From positions 372,001-436,000 of the forward strand of contig CALYLX010000082.1 in NCBI GenBank assembly GCA_944990035.1: a stretch of DNA of 64,000 bases, in the 5' to 3' direction. The translations under genes were made by a program, and so were the position numbers. Below the pieces are notes generated by a model. The model had not been told where the DNA came from. It searched no databases and worked only from the letters and a program-made list of their open reading frames with translations. Of the stretch, positions 21,496-35,913 are shown piece by piece. This DNA is from Clitopilus passeckerianus. Its lineage: Eukaryota; Basidiomycota; Agaricomycetes; Agaricales; Entolomataceae. Position 1 is the stretch's first letter. Every line of letters begins with the position of its first letter.

Positions 21496-22681
21496 CTACA
21501 AGTCAGCAGGCGGAACGGGCAGAGGTGGAACCCTGACACCCGCCAATCCTCCCTCAGCCTTCCTATCAGGCGACATCGCCCTGGCAAAGTCCAGCTTCAT
21601 CGGCTTGATCTTCCCAAGGTCCTCGCTATCGCTTGCATCAGAGTCGTATGAGGTGGAGCTCGACCTGGCGTGTCCTAGTCTGCCCTTTCTGCCATCCCGA
21701 CTGAGTTCTTTGTCTAGAGCACGGTGCTTGGATGTGCTGCTAGTTTTTCGGTGGCGGAGACGAGCTTGTGGGAAGAGGAGCTTTGGTGCGCACTGGGCAC
21801 TGGGGGAGTAATCGACATGATCTATAGGGAGCTGGGACTCTCGGGAGGGAGACAAGGGCCGATTGTCTCGATGGTTGAAATAGGGATTTGGAATGAGACC
21901 ACGTTGACCACGGCTACGAAAGACGAAAATATCCCGTCAGACAAATTGAACATATATGCGGAAATTAATACACGTACAACACCATAGCAATTGTTGGCTT
22001 CTCATCCATAGGATGAACTCTTCGAGGTGGGCTCCTGGGGCTAACATCCGCACTGCTCAAGTCACTAGGACTAGCAGGCACATCCATAGACGGCGATATG
22101 AGGAACGGATTGTTTGGAGAATCGCGCACGGGCCCTTTCTTTCTGGGGGGTGTACTTGGTGCTGAATGCCTTGCAGGCAGAGCTTTCATTGGCCGAGCAG
22201 CAAAGAGTCCCCCTGAAGCTCCAGCACCAGGTCTCCTGTTTGACGGAGGTGGCGAGACGGGTGCTTGACCAGCTGTACTTGAAGTAGCAACAGCACCCGC
22301 CGTGCGCCGATACAGCAGAGGTGGGGCTGCAAAACTCGATGTCCTCGTAACAGCCTGAGGCCTCTTCTGGTCCTTCTGTTCCACTTGGGATTTCGAGTTG
22401 TTCATCCAGAACGCTTCTTCTTCCTCTTCCGCCTGCACATCAATTGTTCGTCGTTTCTTGTACTTTGACTCCGCACCGGCACCGCTCTTCCCAAGTCCTT
22501 CCTGCTCACCCTCGCTCACCGTATCGCTTCTATCAGAGTCGCTGTCGTACTGTGAGCCACCACGAGCGTGTTTGCGTTTATGATGTGTCCTCGGTGGGGT
22601 AGGCAAACTTGCAACTGACGCGGACCTCTTCAAAGGTCGACGCGAGACTGGGGGTAACGCCACTGGCGACGAGTCGAGCAT
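21496..22681 (-). CDS. Disordered protein with conserved C-terminal block, unknown function
   Basis: Two exons (21981-22681, 21496-21913) with a 67 nt intron join in phase to give 372 residues. The protein is rich in Ser, Pro, Arg and Lys. It has basic stretches (RTHHKRKHARGG, KYKKRRTID), an acidic one (AEEEEEAFWMNN) and several proline-directed sites (SAPSTPPRKKGPV). Around the splice junction sits TIAMVRGQRGLIPNPYF, the part that looks most conserved in character. The C-terminus repeats SD-rich segments (SYDSDASDSEDLGK). A nuclear regulator, for example of the cell cycle, is conceivable, but I recognise no domain and assign no function. Confidence 0.7.
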
Positions 22682-23033
22682 GGTTCAAACGTTTTTCTGG
22701 TGTGTTTTGCCGTTAAGAATGTCCCAAATGCAAAAGAAATCGTAGCTTTAAAGGAGAGATAGGGGGTAGAAGGTGAAAGGGGGGATGGGCCACTACAAGT
22801 TGAACAATGCCACCAGGCAAAGACCCTTTTTGCACAAACAAAGGCAAACACGACCTCTTATTTTCGGACCACCATCACATTCGACGGATTTGGCGACAGT
22901 GCATTGTTCAGTTCCTTCTATACGTGATACAAGTACAACGTTTTCTTCCTTTTTATATTAACGATAAACATGTCAAGCTCCAGTTGCAAATTTCATTTTC
23001 CTCCCATCACAGACGAGCCCCACCTTGAGGAAG
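22682..23033. other. Intergenic region
   Basis: Promoter side of the disordered protein gene and 3' side of the GPI gene. Nothing else is seen. Confidence 0.45.
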
Positions 23034-24977
<1,944 letters not shown>

Positions 24978-25346
24978 GGTGTTGGGAGTCTAAAGGAAAG
25001 TTTCGGAGAGGTCGCGACTCTGAGTTCGAGTTTATGAGATCTAATCAACGTCACATCGCGGCACACTCCGGGCCGTACACCTGACGCCATTTGTTGCCTT
25101 TTGGAAAGCGGCCGACCGATATCATTGACAAACGTGCCCAAGAATAGCGAGCAGACCGACAGAAAAATCTTAATGAGGGCACTATTTAGGAGTGCTAAGC
25201 CTTTCTCGGTCTTTACGCGTCAAACACGGGCACTGGTGGCTGGAAACTTCTAAGAATATTGATATCAACACAAGCTCGGAGTTCGACGATACAGAAATGC
25301 GATGGAAATAGACTATCAATACAAATATAGGAGTCCGAAATCTACG
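24978..25346. other. Intergenic region
   Basis: Upstream region of the GPI gene and 3' end of the next minus-strand gene. No gene is recognised. Confidence 0.45.
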
Positions 25347-26361
25347 CTAGATATGATCGTTCTTTTGTGTCATCAACGACTTCAACTCTGACGAATCCTG
25401 GGAATAGTCAACCGCCTTCCTGTACAACTTCTTTCGCTGATTGGGCACTCGATACGGTGTAGAGGCGTATTTAGTAGGCTTGCGAATAGCGATCTTGATC
25501 AAGCGCTCATGAGTCTGGACGAGATGACCGCGGTCAGCATCTTGAACGAAACATAAAGGATACGGTCACTCACAATGCGCGACGCGTTCAAAGACCCATC
25601 AGCAAGCCTCGACATTGTGTGTGAGAGGGGCTGATAAGAATGTTGGGACGGCCAGTAGAAAGCAAAGCGGCTTGAAGCCTCGTCCGCAACTACATTGAGG
25701 CACGAGCGGGTGACGGAGGAGGGTGTAGTTTCTTTGTTTTCGACTTGTGTTATGACACCCGATCCACCTGACCTAGGAACAGCGCCACTCTCGTCAGAGG
25801 CAGGCGAGGATTCAGGGAAGGGAGGCGTAGAAGCAGTAGAAGAAGGTGGATCATTTAAGGGAATGAAAGTCTGTATCACAGATTTCTCGACGATGGAAGT
25901 GTGTACAACGTCATCTGGGAAGTTGGCCAGTAAATCGGCGGGCAAAGGAGGAACCGGCTTGCGTTTGACGCGATAATGTTTGGCGGGGATACCTGGAATA
26001 GACGCCTCGCGATGCAACTCTTCTCCCTTCTTTTCCGCAATGGGGGATGGGATCGGGTAGGTCGACGAGGAACTCGATACCGGGAGTGGTTTCCGGTCAA
26101 GAGATGTGGGCTCTTGATTGGCCACCCAAGATTTACCGAACCAACCAGGACGCCTTAATCGTCCCTTATTGCTATCGATCAAGGCATTAATTTGCTTGCA
26201 CATCGGTGAAAGTTTACGTCAACATACACAATATTCTCCTTGTTGATTGCAGACTGTCCAGTAGCATCCCCACGCCTAAGGTTGAAGAATTTGATATCTT
26301 TTGCAACCCTTTTCACACGTGAAACGGTGTACAAGATTGTCCTATAAGTTATAGCCGGCAT
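25347..26361 (-). CDS. Unrecognised basic protein, possibly mitochondrial
   Basis: The last intron (about 25514-25573) is clear and joins NASRI to THERLIKIAIRKPTKYASTP, after which the frame ends at the TAG at 25347-25349. The main exon encodes GRLRRPGWFGKSWVANQE, a Pro/Ser-rich middle (EKSVIQTFIPLNDPPSS) and FAFYWPSQHSYQPLS. An upstream open frame (MPAITYRTILYTVSRVKRVA) could be a first exon with a mitochondrial-type presequence, but joining it in phase needs a 35 nt intron. If that is wrong, the start is the ATG at 26203. The basic N-terminus and small size suggest a mitochondrial or ribosome-associated protein; no family is recognised. Confidence 0.55.
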
Positions 26362-27601
26362 CTCAGTAGATTTCAGACCGAAAGAGACAAAGCAAGTAGA
26401 CGAGAAGCGTAGGGGTTGAGTGCTGGTTTGTTGGATCCAAGCCGGGCAGGTGCTGAAGAACTATGATCTTCACCCCACATCCTATTAAGCAATTCCTGGC
26501 CATGGTACTTTGATGTGTATATGGCCTTTCGACATTCGCTTTGACCTCCCGCACGGATGGTGCTCAGAGGCTTTTTGCTATTGTCACTTGGGCCTTCACT
26601 GATTCCCCGAGATGCGAATGCTTTGGTGTCCTGAGAATCTGAGCATCACAGCTTTGACCGAGATTCCTAACTCTATGCTCCGGGATTACACAGATCGTGA
26701 CGAGCAGCAGAAAAGCCTCTGTTTCTGGGAGAATACTATGGTTCATGGAGGAGGATCAAACGATTTGACCAGGATTTGAGGATTTGGACACCCAACTGTC
26801 GGCCGAAAGTGGGCGCTGATGGTGCCTAATCAGGGTTGTTTGTCAACACCCTGAACACCAAATAGTCCTGCCGACGTCGCGCTCCAACGGCAGGTGGCGG
26901 TCGATGCTTCTAGTCCTTCCACTGTTCCAGAGTCCTTGATGAGTTTACCGTCTCCTTTCGTTGAAAGGGGTGAGCAAGCTGAAATTGGCCTAGTCATGGG
27001 GTCCTGTGAGCTTGCTTCACAACTAGAAACTATTGCTTTGAACGACAGCAATGTTTGTCGAGAACAAGACCAGCCAAAACATACCTTCAACTGAAGTCCC
27101 TTGTGCCCTCGGCACGCAATGTAAAGGCAAACTCAACGTACTCAGTACTCAAGCCCCAAATCCGAGCCATGTCATTGGGCCTTAGCTGCTTCGAAGCAGC
27201 CGGGCGGAAGCAAACGCGAAGTTCCTGACGCCATCGTCCCTGTGACCGTAACCCCACAAGCTGCTTGCCAGCTGGTAGCCATGATCATCGACGTGGCCAC
27301 AACTTGCCTCAAAAGCCCCAAGCCTTGCACTTTGCTGAACTCATCTTGAGTCAACGAAAGGGCCCTCGCCATATTTTGAAAAATTCTGGGGGCTTTTGGG
27401 ACTTTCATTCATTTGACGAAAGGAGCTCAAGAATTTACGCCAATCAGGTCGATCTAATTTGTAGATCAACGTGACGAGAGATTACGACAAACTTGGAATG
27501 TTCGTATGTCGCTAGGATAAGCCAACCCTCCAGCCAAGATGCCGGTCAATACATATATAAGAGGTCACCAGCACACCGACTGGACCCACACCCCAATCAC
27601 C
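26362..27601. other. Intergenic region upstream of the P450 genes
   Basis: No convincing gene in 1.2 kb. Open frames on the minus strand (26830-27090, 27172-27408) lack recognisable motifs and consistent splice context. A TATA element (TATATAA, 27554-27560) sits 42 bases before the first P450 start. Confidence 0.45.
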
Positions 27602-29769
27602 ATGCAGCTCGAGATACCCCAGCTGCCTTTCGACCTACCCAGACTCCCTTTTGACGTGAAGATTGGGATTGTCTCGGCCTCACTCATCGTATTGCTTTGG
27701 CTGCGGAAGCGGAAGAATGTTCGACAACTACCTTTGCCACCGGGGCCGCCTGGCCTGAAACGGTGGCCCATCATAGGCAATTTGCTCGACATGCCTGTCA
27801 ACTTTGCATGGATCACCTATCACAAGTGGTGTAAAGAACTTGGTGGGGCTCAACGTGGTGTCGGAGCATCCTCATTTTAACCTTCGTCCGCAGGTACCGA
27901 TATCATGCACCTTGAGGTCGCCGGTCAGAATATAATAGTTTTAGACACGTCAGAAGCGACGACCGAGCTTCTTGAAAAGCGGTCCTCTCTCTACTCTGGA
28001 CGGTAAGAGACCTCCTCTACGCTTGATGGCCCAGACCTGAACCCAACCTCCTCAGGTCAAGAATGCCGATGATCAATGAGCTTATGGGATGGAATTTCAA
28101 CATCGGCTTTATGGGATATGGTGCGTACACCCCGCGTCTTTCTTTCTACCTGTCCTAACGGTGTCCTATGCTCTAGGTCCTTACTGGTACGAGCCTATCA
28201 CAACATGGATTAACCCTATTGACTGATCAGTCCATTTGAAGGCGTGAACACCGTCGATTGTTTCACCTGTCCTTCCATCCTACAGCGGCCCTTCGCTTCA
28301 GGCCGCATGAACTGAAGGCGAGCCATGGTCTGCTTCGTAGGCTCCTAAAGCGACCCGATGATCTTATGGGCCATTTACGACAGTACGTCAAACATTATCC
28401 ATGCCATCCAACCCGGCTGATGACAGTTATTCAGAATGGCTGGCGAGACTGTAATTCGCATCGCTTACGGTCTGGATATAAAGGAAGAGAACGACCCTTA
28501 TGTAGCTACAGCTGCTAAGGGTGTTCGCCCCTTGGTTGCCGCCGGAGTACCAGGCGCGTTCATGGTCGACACACTACCTTTCCTCAAATATGTTCCTGCA
28601 TGGCTGCCAGGAGCTGGGTTCCAGAGGAAAGCGAAGGAATGGAAGCAGTTGGCTCTGAAGATGATCAACTCACCGTACGCTGCCGCGAAAGAGAGAATTG
28701 TGGGTAGAACCATAGTTTATCCGCAACGCATACTGACTTTAGATAGGCGGAAGGCGATACGACAGTTTCTTTCGTCTCGGATGCGTTGGACCGCATGGAT
28801 CCCAGGGGAGACGTCGAGAAGCATGAATACATCATCAAATCTACTGCTGGTACCATGTACGCGGCTGGTTCTGATACAGTGCGTGATTCCCATCGTTTTC
28901 TTAAGATTACCTGACATATCTTCTCCGTAGACTGTGGCCGCAATTGCATCCTGCGTCCTAGGTCTTCTCGAGAATCCAGAAGTGCTCCGGAAGGCTCAGC
29001 AGGAGATTGACCAGGTGGTTGGCACGGGCCAACTACCTACCTTTGAGCATTTCAATGATCTTCCCTACATTACCGCTATCACAAAGGAGACTCTGAGGTG
29101 GAGGGATGTGGTACCTATCGGTGCGGGTTTTCCATATCTTTACCGATCTACTCTAACCTCTAGCACTAGCTATCCCACACCTGGTTGACGTTGAAGACGA
29201 GTACAAAGGCTACCGAATCCCCGCTGGATCCATTATCATTCCTAATGCCTGGTAAGTTCATTCCCTCGACGATATGTCACGACTAACAAGGTATCCTAGG
29301 GCGATGCTCCATAATCCCGAGATATATCCAGAACCGTTCTCCTTCAGACCGGATCGATTCATGAGGGATGGCAAACTTGACCCAACAGCCCGTGATCCTG
29401 CACATGCCTGCTTCGGATTTGGTCGAAGGTAGTCTTCCATACTTCGCATACCAATGGTTATCTGACGGATTACTCATCCAGAATTTGTCCCGGCCGTTAT
29501 ATGGCCTTCCAGGCGGTTTGGATCGCCATTGCTTCTCTGATTGCAGCTTTCGACATACGGAAGTCAGTTGATGAGAATGGCAACATCATCGAGCCATCTC
29601 ATGAATATGCTTCAACGCTGGTAGTGTGAGTACTCTATTGCTGATGAAGACAAGGCCTGTCCTCATCTTCCTCTTCAGAATTCCCCTTGGATATAAGTGT
29701 TCCATCACACCACGATCAAAGGAGGCTGAGGAACTCATCTATGCCACGTCCACGGAGACATACGAATGA
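27602..29769 (+). CDS. Cytochrome P450 monooxygenase 1 of tandem trio
   Basis: About ten exons join into a full P450 of roughly 520 residues. Order: N-terminal membrane anchor (VKIGIVSASLIVLLWLRKRK), proline hinge LPLPPGPPGLKRWPIIGN, C-helix region with WREHRRLFHLSFHPTAAL, I-helix AAGSDTT, K-helix KETLRW (ExxR) with WRDVVPIG, PERF-type FRPDRF, and the heme loop FGFGRRICPGRYMAF. It is an ER-bound monooxygenase needing a P450 reductase; the substrate is unknown. It resembles the fungal group often annotated as O-methylsterigmatocystin oxidoreductase-like, a family label and not a function. An in-frame ATG at 27539 lies upstream of the TATA box, so 27602 is preferred. Confidence 0.9.
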
Positions 29770-30381
29770 GGCAAGCCTCACAAAATACATCAAGTCGAAG
29801 TAACGCAAACCATTCAGCCAACGGACTCTATACATCATACAACTTATTCGCTCCTTAGGCTTCCCTTTCCCTGAACTTTCTTTACATACTCTCCATGGCT
29901 ATCTTCCTGGATTTCTTCACACGTACCTGAGCCATACATCTAGTGATACCCCATACATACCTTGTAAATCCATCGAGTATGATTGGACGAACAGGAGATT
30001 CTGAAAGGAACTGTCGACGGGCTGGGCCAGATTGCTGGGCCAAGGAAATTTCCGAAAGCCGATTCCGAACGGCACCGACTCTCATCATCTCATGATATGG
30101 AAAGCTTTTGGAAGATTCCACCACTGGCCGTCCTATCAAGTTCGTCGTCCCCATATTAGCCGGTCTGGAAAACCCCAAATCAGTCGAACATGTGCCGAAT
30201 CTACTTGTTCTGGCCCTCAATTTGATGCCAGGGTCTGTATTCTGATTAGAAGCACCCTGAGTTCATCTTATGACACGAACGCCAAAACATGGATCTGGTC
30301 TACAGTACTCGGCCACCCTGATAGTTCATGACCATTCCTACCCACATTGAGAACGAGCTTTCATAGGCCGCCATTGCCACC
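29770..30381. other. Spacer between P450 genes 1 and 2
   Basis: No gene is recognised. A minus-strand open frame (29882-30220) shows no motif and is probably chance. Confidence 0.45.
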
Positions 30382-32594
30382 ATGTTTGCACATTTGGCCT
30401 CAAGAACAATTCCGTTCGACGTTAAGGTCGGGATTGTCTCCGCCTCACTGATTGTTCTCCTCTGGCTCCGTAAACGGCGCAATGCAAGGCGGTTGCCTCT
30501 GCCTCCAGGTCCGAGAAAGCTGCCCATCATTGGTAACTTCCTCGACCTCCCAACGGAATGGGAATGGATGACCTACCACAAGTGGTGCCAGGAATTCGGT
30601 TCGTCCGGTTACTTTCTTCCCGCTTTGCTTTATCCCGAGACTAATTCACCTTAGATACCGATATCATTCACCTCGAAGTGGCTGGCCAAAATATCATCGT
30701 TCTGGATACTTCAGAGGCCACTACGGAACTCTTGGAGAAAAAATCGTCAATATATTCTGGACGGTGAGCATAGCAGCTCTCATACTACAAGTGATCTCAT
30801 TGCCTATGCAGCGCGCGAATGCCGATGATTAACGAACTGATGGGGTGGAATTTCAACTTCGGGTTCAAACCATATGGTAAGTGCTTGAGCCTGGAAGTTA
30901 GTGCTGTCGCCTCTGACGGCCCCATTCGCAGGAGACAACTGGTCTGTTAGATCCTCTGCTTGTTGTTCCAGTGCAACTGGCTGAAATGGGTACTAGGCGA
31001 CGACATCGGCGTCACTTCCATATGTCGTTTCATCCAACAGCAGCGCTTCGCTTCCGCCCACACGAACTTAAGACCTCTCATGGCCTCCTTCGTCGCCTTC
31101 TGGATAAGCCCAATACACTGGAGCAGCAACTCAGACAGTCAGCACTACAACATATCTTCATCGATTCCTATTTTTAACCTAGTTCCAGCATGGCAGGTGA
31201 AACGGTCATCCGAATTGCCTATGGGTTAGACGTGCAAGAGGAGAATGATCCCTTCGTAGCTACGGCTGAGCAGGCAGCCCACCTGCTTGTCGAAAATGCC
31301 GTACCCGGAAAATACCTTGTCGACACACTCCCCATTCTTCTACAAGTGCCAGAATGGTTCCCTGGTGCGGGGTTCAAGAGGAAAGCGAAAGAATGGAAGA
31401 AACTGGCGCTGAAAATGGTGCACGATCCTTTCAACGCAGCCAAAAAGCGTATTGTGCGTATGATGTTTACGAATTTTATCGTCTCGATTGATGATCTCGC
31501 TCACATAGGAACAAGGAGATGAGACACCCTCTTTTGTCGCGGACGCCTTACAGAAGGTTGATCCAAGCGCCGATTTGGCCAAGGAAGAGTGGATCATTGC
31601 TTCTACTGCTGGAACCATGTATACTGGTACGTCGCATTGCCCAGCCCCAAGTATACACCCTAACTAATGTCGGTCTGAAGCTGGGTCGGATACCGTATGT
31701 ATTCTATTCTCTCGAGAAGAGGCGTCCGAAACCAATCATGTTCCAGACGGTGTCAGCAATCTGCTCATGTGTCCTTGGGTTGCTCGAAAATCCTGAAGTT
31801 CTGAAGAAAGCACAGAAGGAGATTGAGGAAGTCGTAGGCAAGGGTCAACTACCGACTTTTGAATACTACGACAGCCTTCCTTACGTCACAGCGATAACAA
31901 AGGAGACATTTAGATGGAGGGATGTGGTTCCCATCGGTGCGTCTCTGCGTTCAAACGAGATTAATGAGAGAAGCTAAAAAAACATCAGCCATTCCCCACC
32001 TATGCGAAGCTGAAGACGAGTATAAGGGTTACAGGATTCCGGCTGGTTCCATCATTATACCCAACGGATGGTACGGTAGCGAAGCTTCTCCTTAGCATGG
32101 TCTTTCGTTGAAATTCCTGCCAGGGCTATGTTACACAACCCAGAAGTTTATCCAGATCCGTTCTCCTTCAACCCTGATCGATTCATAAAGGATGGGAAGC
32201 TGGATCCTTCCGTCCGCGATCCTGCCCACGCGGCGTTCGGTTTTGGGCGTCGGTGAGTCGGTCTACCAGAGCTACCCGACACGATCCACTCATTCCGTTA
32301 AGGATTTGCCCTGGTCGATATATGGCTTTCTCTGCAGTCTGGATTGCCCTCGCTTCAATGATCGCCGCCTTCGATATCGAGAAGGCTCGAGATAAAGATG
32401 GAGCTATTATTGAGCCAACCCATGAGTACAAGTCTGGCCTTGTCATGTATGTTCTATGTCTTTCTTTGGTCTATCTTGACTGATGTTGTTATCTCACTAC
32501 AAGATATCCGCTTCCATACGACTGTTCTATCAAGCCGCGATCAAAAGCGATGGAAGATGCCATTCGGGCTACAGCTACGGAGGTCTACGAGTAA
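30382..32594 (+). CDS. Cytochrome P450 monooxygenase 2 of tandem trio
   Basis: Same exon layout as P450 1 and clearly its closest paralog (shared VGIVSASLIVLLWLRKR anchor, MSFHPTAALRFRPHELK, AGETVIRIAYGLDVQEENDP). The hinge is LPLPPGPRKLPIIGNFLDLP. The C-helix WRRHRRHFH is completed only if the intron ending ...GGTACTAG near 30997 is used. The I-helix TAGSDTT is split by two introns around 31630-31748. The K-helix is KETFRWRDVVPIG and the heme loop FGFGRRICPGRYMAF. All catalytic elements are intact. The C-terminus (EDAIRATATEVYE) ends at 32594. Substrate unknown. Confidence 0.9.
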
Positions 32595-32934
32595 CGCGAG
32601 GCGACGGATGCCGGGGGTTGAAACTTTGACACCTTGACTTTTGGCTTGAGATGGGATCAAGACCTGAACATTGGCTGGGCTTCTATCGCACGGAAGCAAA
32701 CGGCATGTGTCCAGAGCCTGACGGGTGCATGTGAACTTCGATTACTTGTTGTACGAACTTTTTCAACACGATATGCAAACTTTCTGATTGGCTCCGCCAT
32801 GTCCACAGCCAGCTTCTGGGAGCCAGAAGGCCGAATAACACTTCCATCGAATATTCCTGGTCAGTCTCCGTGACGTGACGTGAGTAATGGAGCTCGGGCC
32901 CCCCGTCAGACCATAAGAGCCCTGCGATGAAGGC
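32595..32934. other. Spacer between P450 genes 2 and 3
   Basis: No gene or recognisable element seen in this 340-base stretch. Confidence 0.45.
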
Positions 32935-35194
32935 ATGGGAGGCATCAACCCGCCCCTTATGACGCTTCCTCTCGATATCAAAGCCGGAATCTTGCTTTCC
33001 TGCGTCATTGCACTACATTGGCTCAAACACCGACGAGATGTGAGACGCCTGCCTTTACCACCTGGCCCAAAGAAACTGCCCGCTCTAGGGAGTTTATTGG
33101 AACTTCCAGGTTCATACGAATGGGTGGTATATCATGAGTGGTGCCAACAATACAGTATGTCCTTTACTTTTCCGTGAACGCAGGGCTAAACCGTCCCGGG
33201 TCAGAGACAGACATCCTTCACATCGACCTCATGGGCAGTTCAATTATTGTTTTGGACTCAGCTGAGGCAGCAACGGAACTCCTTGAGAGGAGATCTGTCA
33301 TGTACTCGAGCAGGTTAGCTACTTAGGGAGTCTTAATCCCGGGACATTCTGACCCTTTCCCCTGCACGGACACAGGGCACGCCAGGTCATGACGAACGAA
33401 CTCATGGGGTGGGATTTCCACTTTGCTACTATGCCCTACGGTGAGCGGCCGATCTTTCCCAGATGCCATGTATTGCCATTGTGACTTATGTCGTGGTACA
33501 GGCGAGCGTTGGTTAGTCCTGTTTCCACCTCTCATATACCGCTAGAAGTTATCCGTCTGTGGCAATAGGCGAAACCACCGCCGCTTGATGCAGCAGGCAT
33601 TTAATTCCACAGCTTCTCTGAGATATCGTCCGCATGAGTTAAAGGCGACTCATCACCTCTTACGGCGCCTTTTAAATCAGCCCGACGACATTCTCACAGA
33701 GCTTCGACAGTAGGTGGCTTCTGACTGATATCTGTGATCTCGTCTGACATGTGTCACAGACTTGCAGGGGAGACCATCATTGGAATTACGTATGGCTTAG
33801 ATGTTCTCGAGAAGAACGATCCCTACATTGAGGCTGCGGAGCGGGGATTCAGACCTTTTGCTGTCGCCCTCAACCCCAGCCAATTTTGGGTTAACTTCGC
33901 CCCCCAACTGAAGTACTTACCCGAATGGCTGCCAGGCATGGGCTTTCTCACGAAGGCGAAGGAATGGGAGAAATGGACCTTGGCTATGATCAATCTCCCC
34001 TTCGAGGCATTGCAGAAGTCGATGGTGAGGCATCCCTTCCTTTTCTTGGCTCGTATGGTAAATGATTTATTGTTGTTTACATAGGGCAAAGGAGAGGTGC
34101 CTATCGCGTTTGCTTCAGATGCTTTACAGCGGATCGATCCTACTGCAGACAATCGCGAGCTCCAAGAATACATGATCAAGTCTACCGCTGCCACCATGTA
34201 TGCAGGTCAGCCTTCCACATTATCTTTTTCTACCTTAAAGCTCTGCAATTAACTAATGTGTCACCATATGTACAGCTGGATCGGATACGGTAAGGTTTCC
34301 CCCTAGACCCCTTTCCAGTGTTACTTAAATCGTTTAATAGACGGTTTCCGTTATCTCTTCCTGTATTCTTGGTCTCCTCGAACACCCCGAAGTCCTCAAG
34401 AAGGCTCAAAAACTGGTCGATGAGGTAGTCGGAGATAGGTTACCGACATTTGAAGATTTCAATAAATTGCCGTACATCACTGCAATTGTGAAAGAGACTA
34501 TGAGATGGAGAGATGTGGTCCCCATTAGTGGGTATTGATTTCAGGTGTCCGACGCTCCATTGCTTACCAGTTATGTGTGTAGGTGTACCTCACTACATCG
34601 ACGTCGAGGACGAATACAAGGGATACAGAATTCCTGCTGGCTCTACGATCATCCCGAATGCATGGCAGGTGTATTTTAATCACGCCCGAGACATACTTTG
34701 GCTGACCTTGAAGGTCAGGGCTATGCTGCACGATCCGAGTATCTATCCCGAGCCATTTGCCTTCAAGCCAGATCGTTTCATGAGTAAAGATGGCAAGCTC
34801 GATCCAACCGTCAAGGATCCAGACTTCGCTGTCTGGGGATTTGGTCGCCGGTGAGCCTTTCCCTCTAGAGGCCATGTGGTCCTTCAAGTTGTTAATGACT
34901 GCCTCGCCATGCGTAGTATCTGTCCTGGTCGACACATGGCATTCTCTGCGGCTTGGATTGCCATAGCATCTCTCATAGCAGCTTTCGATATCAAGAAGGC
35001 GGTGGATAAGGACGGGAAGACAATTGAGTTGTCCCACGAGTACGATCCATCGGTCGTGATGTATATCTTCAGCTCATTTGTCCCTGCTCTTAATACTGAT
35101 ATTTTGAAATAGGATGCCTCTACCATTCAAATGTGCGATTACTCCGAGGTCAGAAAGGGCGGAAGATCTTGTGCGAGCCACTACAGACTCTTGA
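32935..35194 (+). CDS. Cytochrome P450 monooxygenase 3 of tandem trio
   Basis: More diverged member of the trio with the same intron pattern. It has anchor IKAGILLSCVIALHWLKHRR, hinge LPLPPGPKKLPALGSLLELP, C-helix part RNHRRLMQQAFNSTAS, AGETIIGITYGLDVLEKNDP, I-helix AAGSDTT, K-helix KETMRWRDVVPIS, FKPDRFMSKDGKLDP, and heme loop WGFGRRICPGRHMAF. Ser replaces Gly after VVPI, a residue near the substrate pocket. The protein ends DLVRATTDS. Starts at 32935 or at the internal ATG nine codons later are both possible; the anchor is complete with either. An ER monooxygenase of unknown substrate. Confidence 0.9.
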
Positions 35195-35799
35195 CAGAAG
35201 AGCTACGAACGTGCGTATGTAGTTAGACGTTGATGAAAATTGAAAAATGTTTTCTTTTTTTTTTTGGTGTACACTAGGCCCTCAATAATTTTATTCTGAG
35301 ATTGGGAGTGACTATTATAAGTATATATCCCAGTCAGAGCCGCTTTCTGTCCAAACGGGACGAGTGCTTTCCCAGTACTATCCCTTACTCCTCGGGCTTT
35401 GGTGAGCCTCGGACGATTGAATCACGCTGCCATGCACAAACTTGCCACTAGAACTTGTCTACATTCCGTTCGGGGGTGTAACTCTAACCGTCACGTCCCG
35501 TATTGTGTAGCTTGGAGGTGGGAAGGTAACGCACCGTGGATGCCTTTATCGGGCGTCGATCGAAGCCTCTGGCAAAGTAGTCTCGCACCTTACCTCATCG
35601 ATTGCATTGATCCATAGAGCTTATCTCAGAAGAGCAGTGGCAATCTCTTTGAAATCCTGCGCTTTTCCCAGACATTCAAAATAGGCTGACAGCGCTTTGA
35701 AAGGTGATTTTGAAGTTAGCGGGCTTGGTGCTGGGAGCCTTTGTCGCTTCGTCAACAAAATGGGCACGATCTGGAGGTTCTCCATATCTATTTCTACAT
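35195..35799. other. Intergenic region
   Basis: The 3' region of P450 3 with a long T-run near 35249-35266. No gene is recognised before the tRNA. Confidence 0.45.
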
Positions 35800-35905
35800 G
35801 GCGAGATGGCCGAGCGGTCTAAGGCGCCAGACTAAGGAGACCAAGGCAGTTGCTGCCTAGTACATCTGGTCCGAAAGGGCGTGGGTTCGAATCCCACTCT
35901 CGTCA
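35800..35905 (+). tRNA. tRNA-Leu (anticodon AAG) with 26 nt intron
   Basis: The acceptor stem GGCGAGA pairs with TCTCGTC, the anticodon stem is CCAGA/TCTGG, the variable arm is long (TCCGAAAGGGC, typical of Leu) and the T arm is GTGGG-TTCGAAT-CCCAC. Removal of 26 bases after position 37 leaves the loop CTAAGGA. A T-run follows (35909-35913). Confidence 0.9.
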
Positions 35906-35913
35906 CTGTTTTT

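Noticed and set aside
27602..35194. A secondary-metabolite gene cluster around the P450 genes
   Set aside because: No terpene synthase, polyketide synthase, NRPS or dedicated transporter lies in the flanks; DUF1275 and GH105-like neighbours do not make a pathway.
35249..35266. Poly-T stretch as a retroelement tail
   Set aside because: No coding remnants or target-site duplications flank it; a simple homopolymer near a 3' region is enough.
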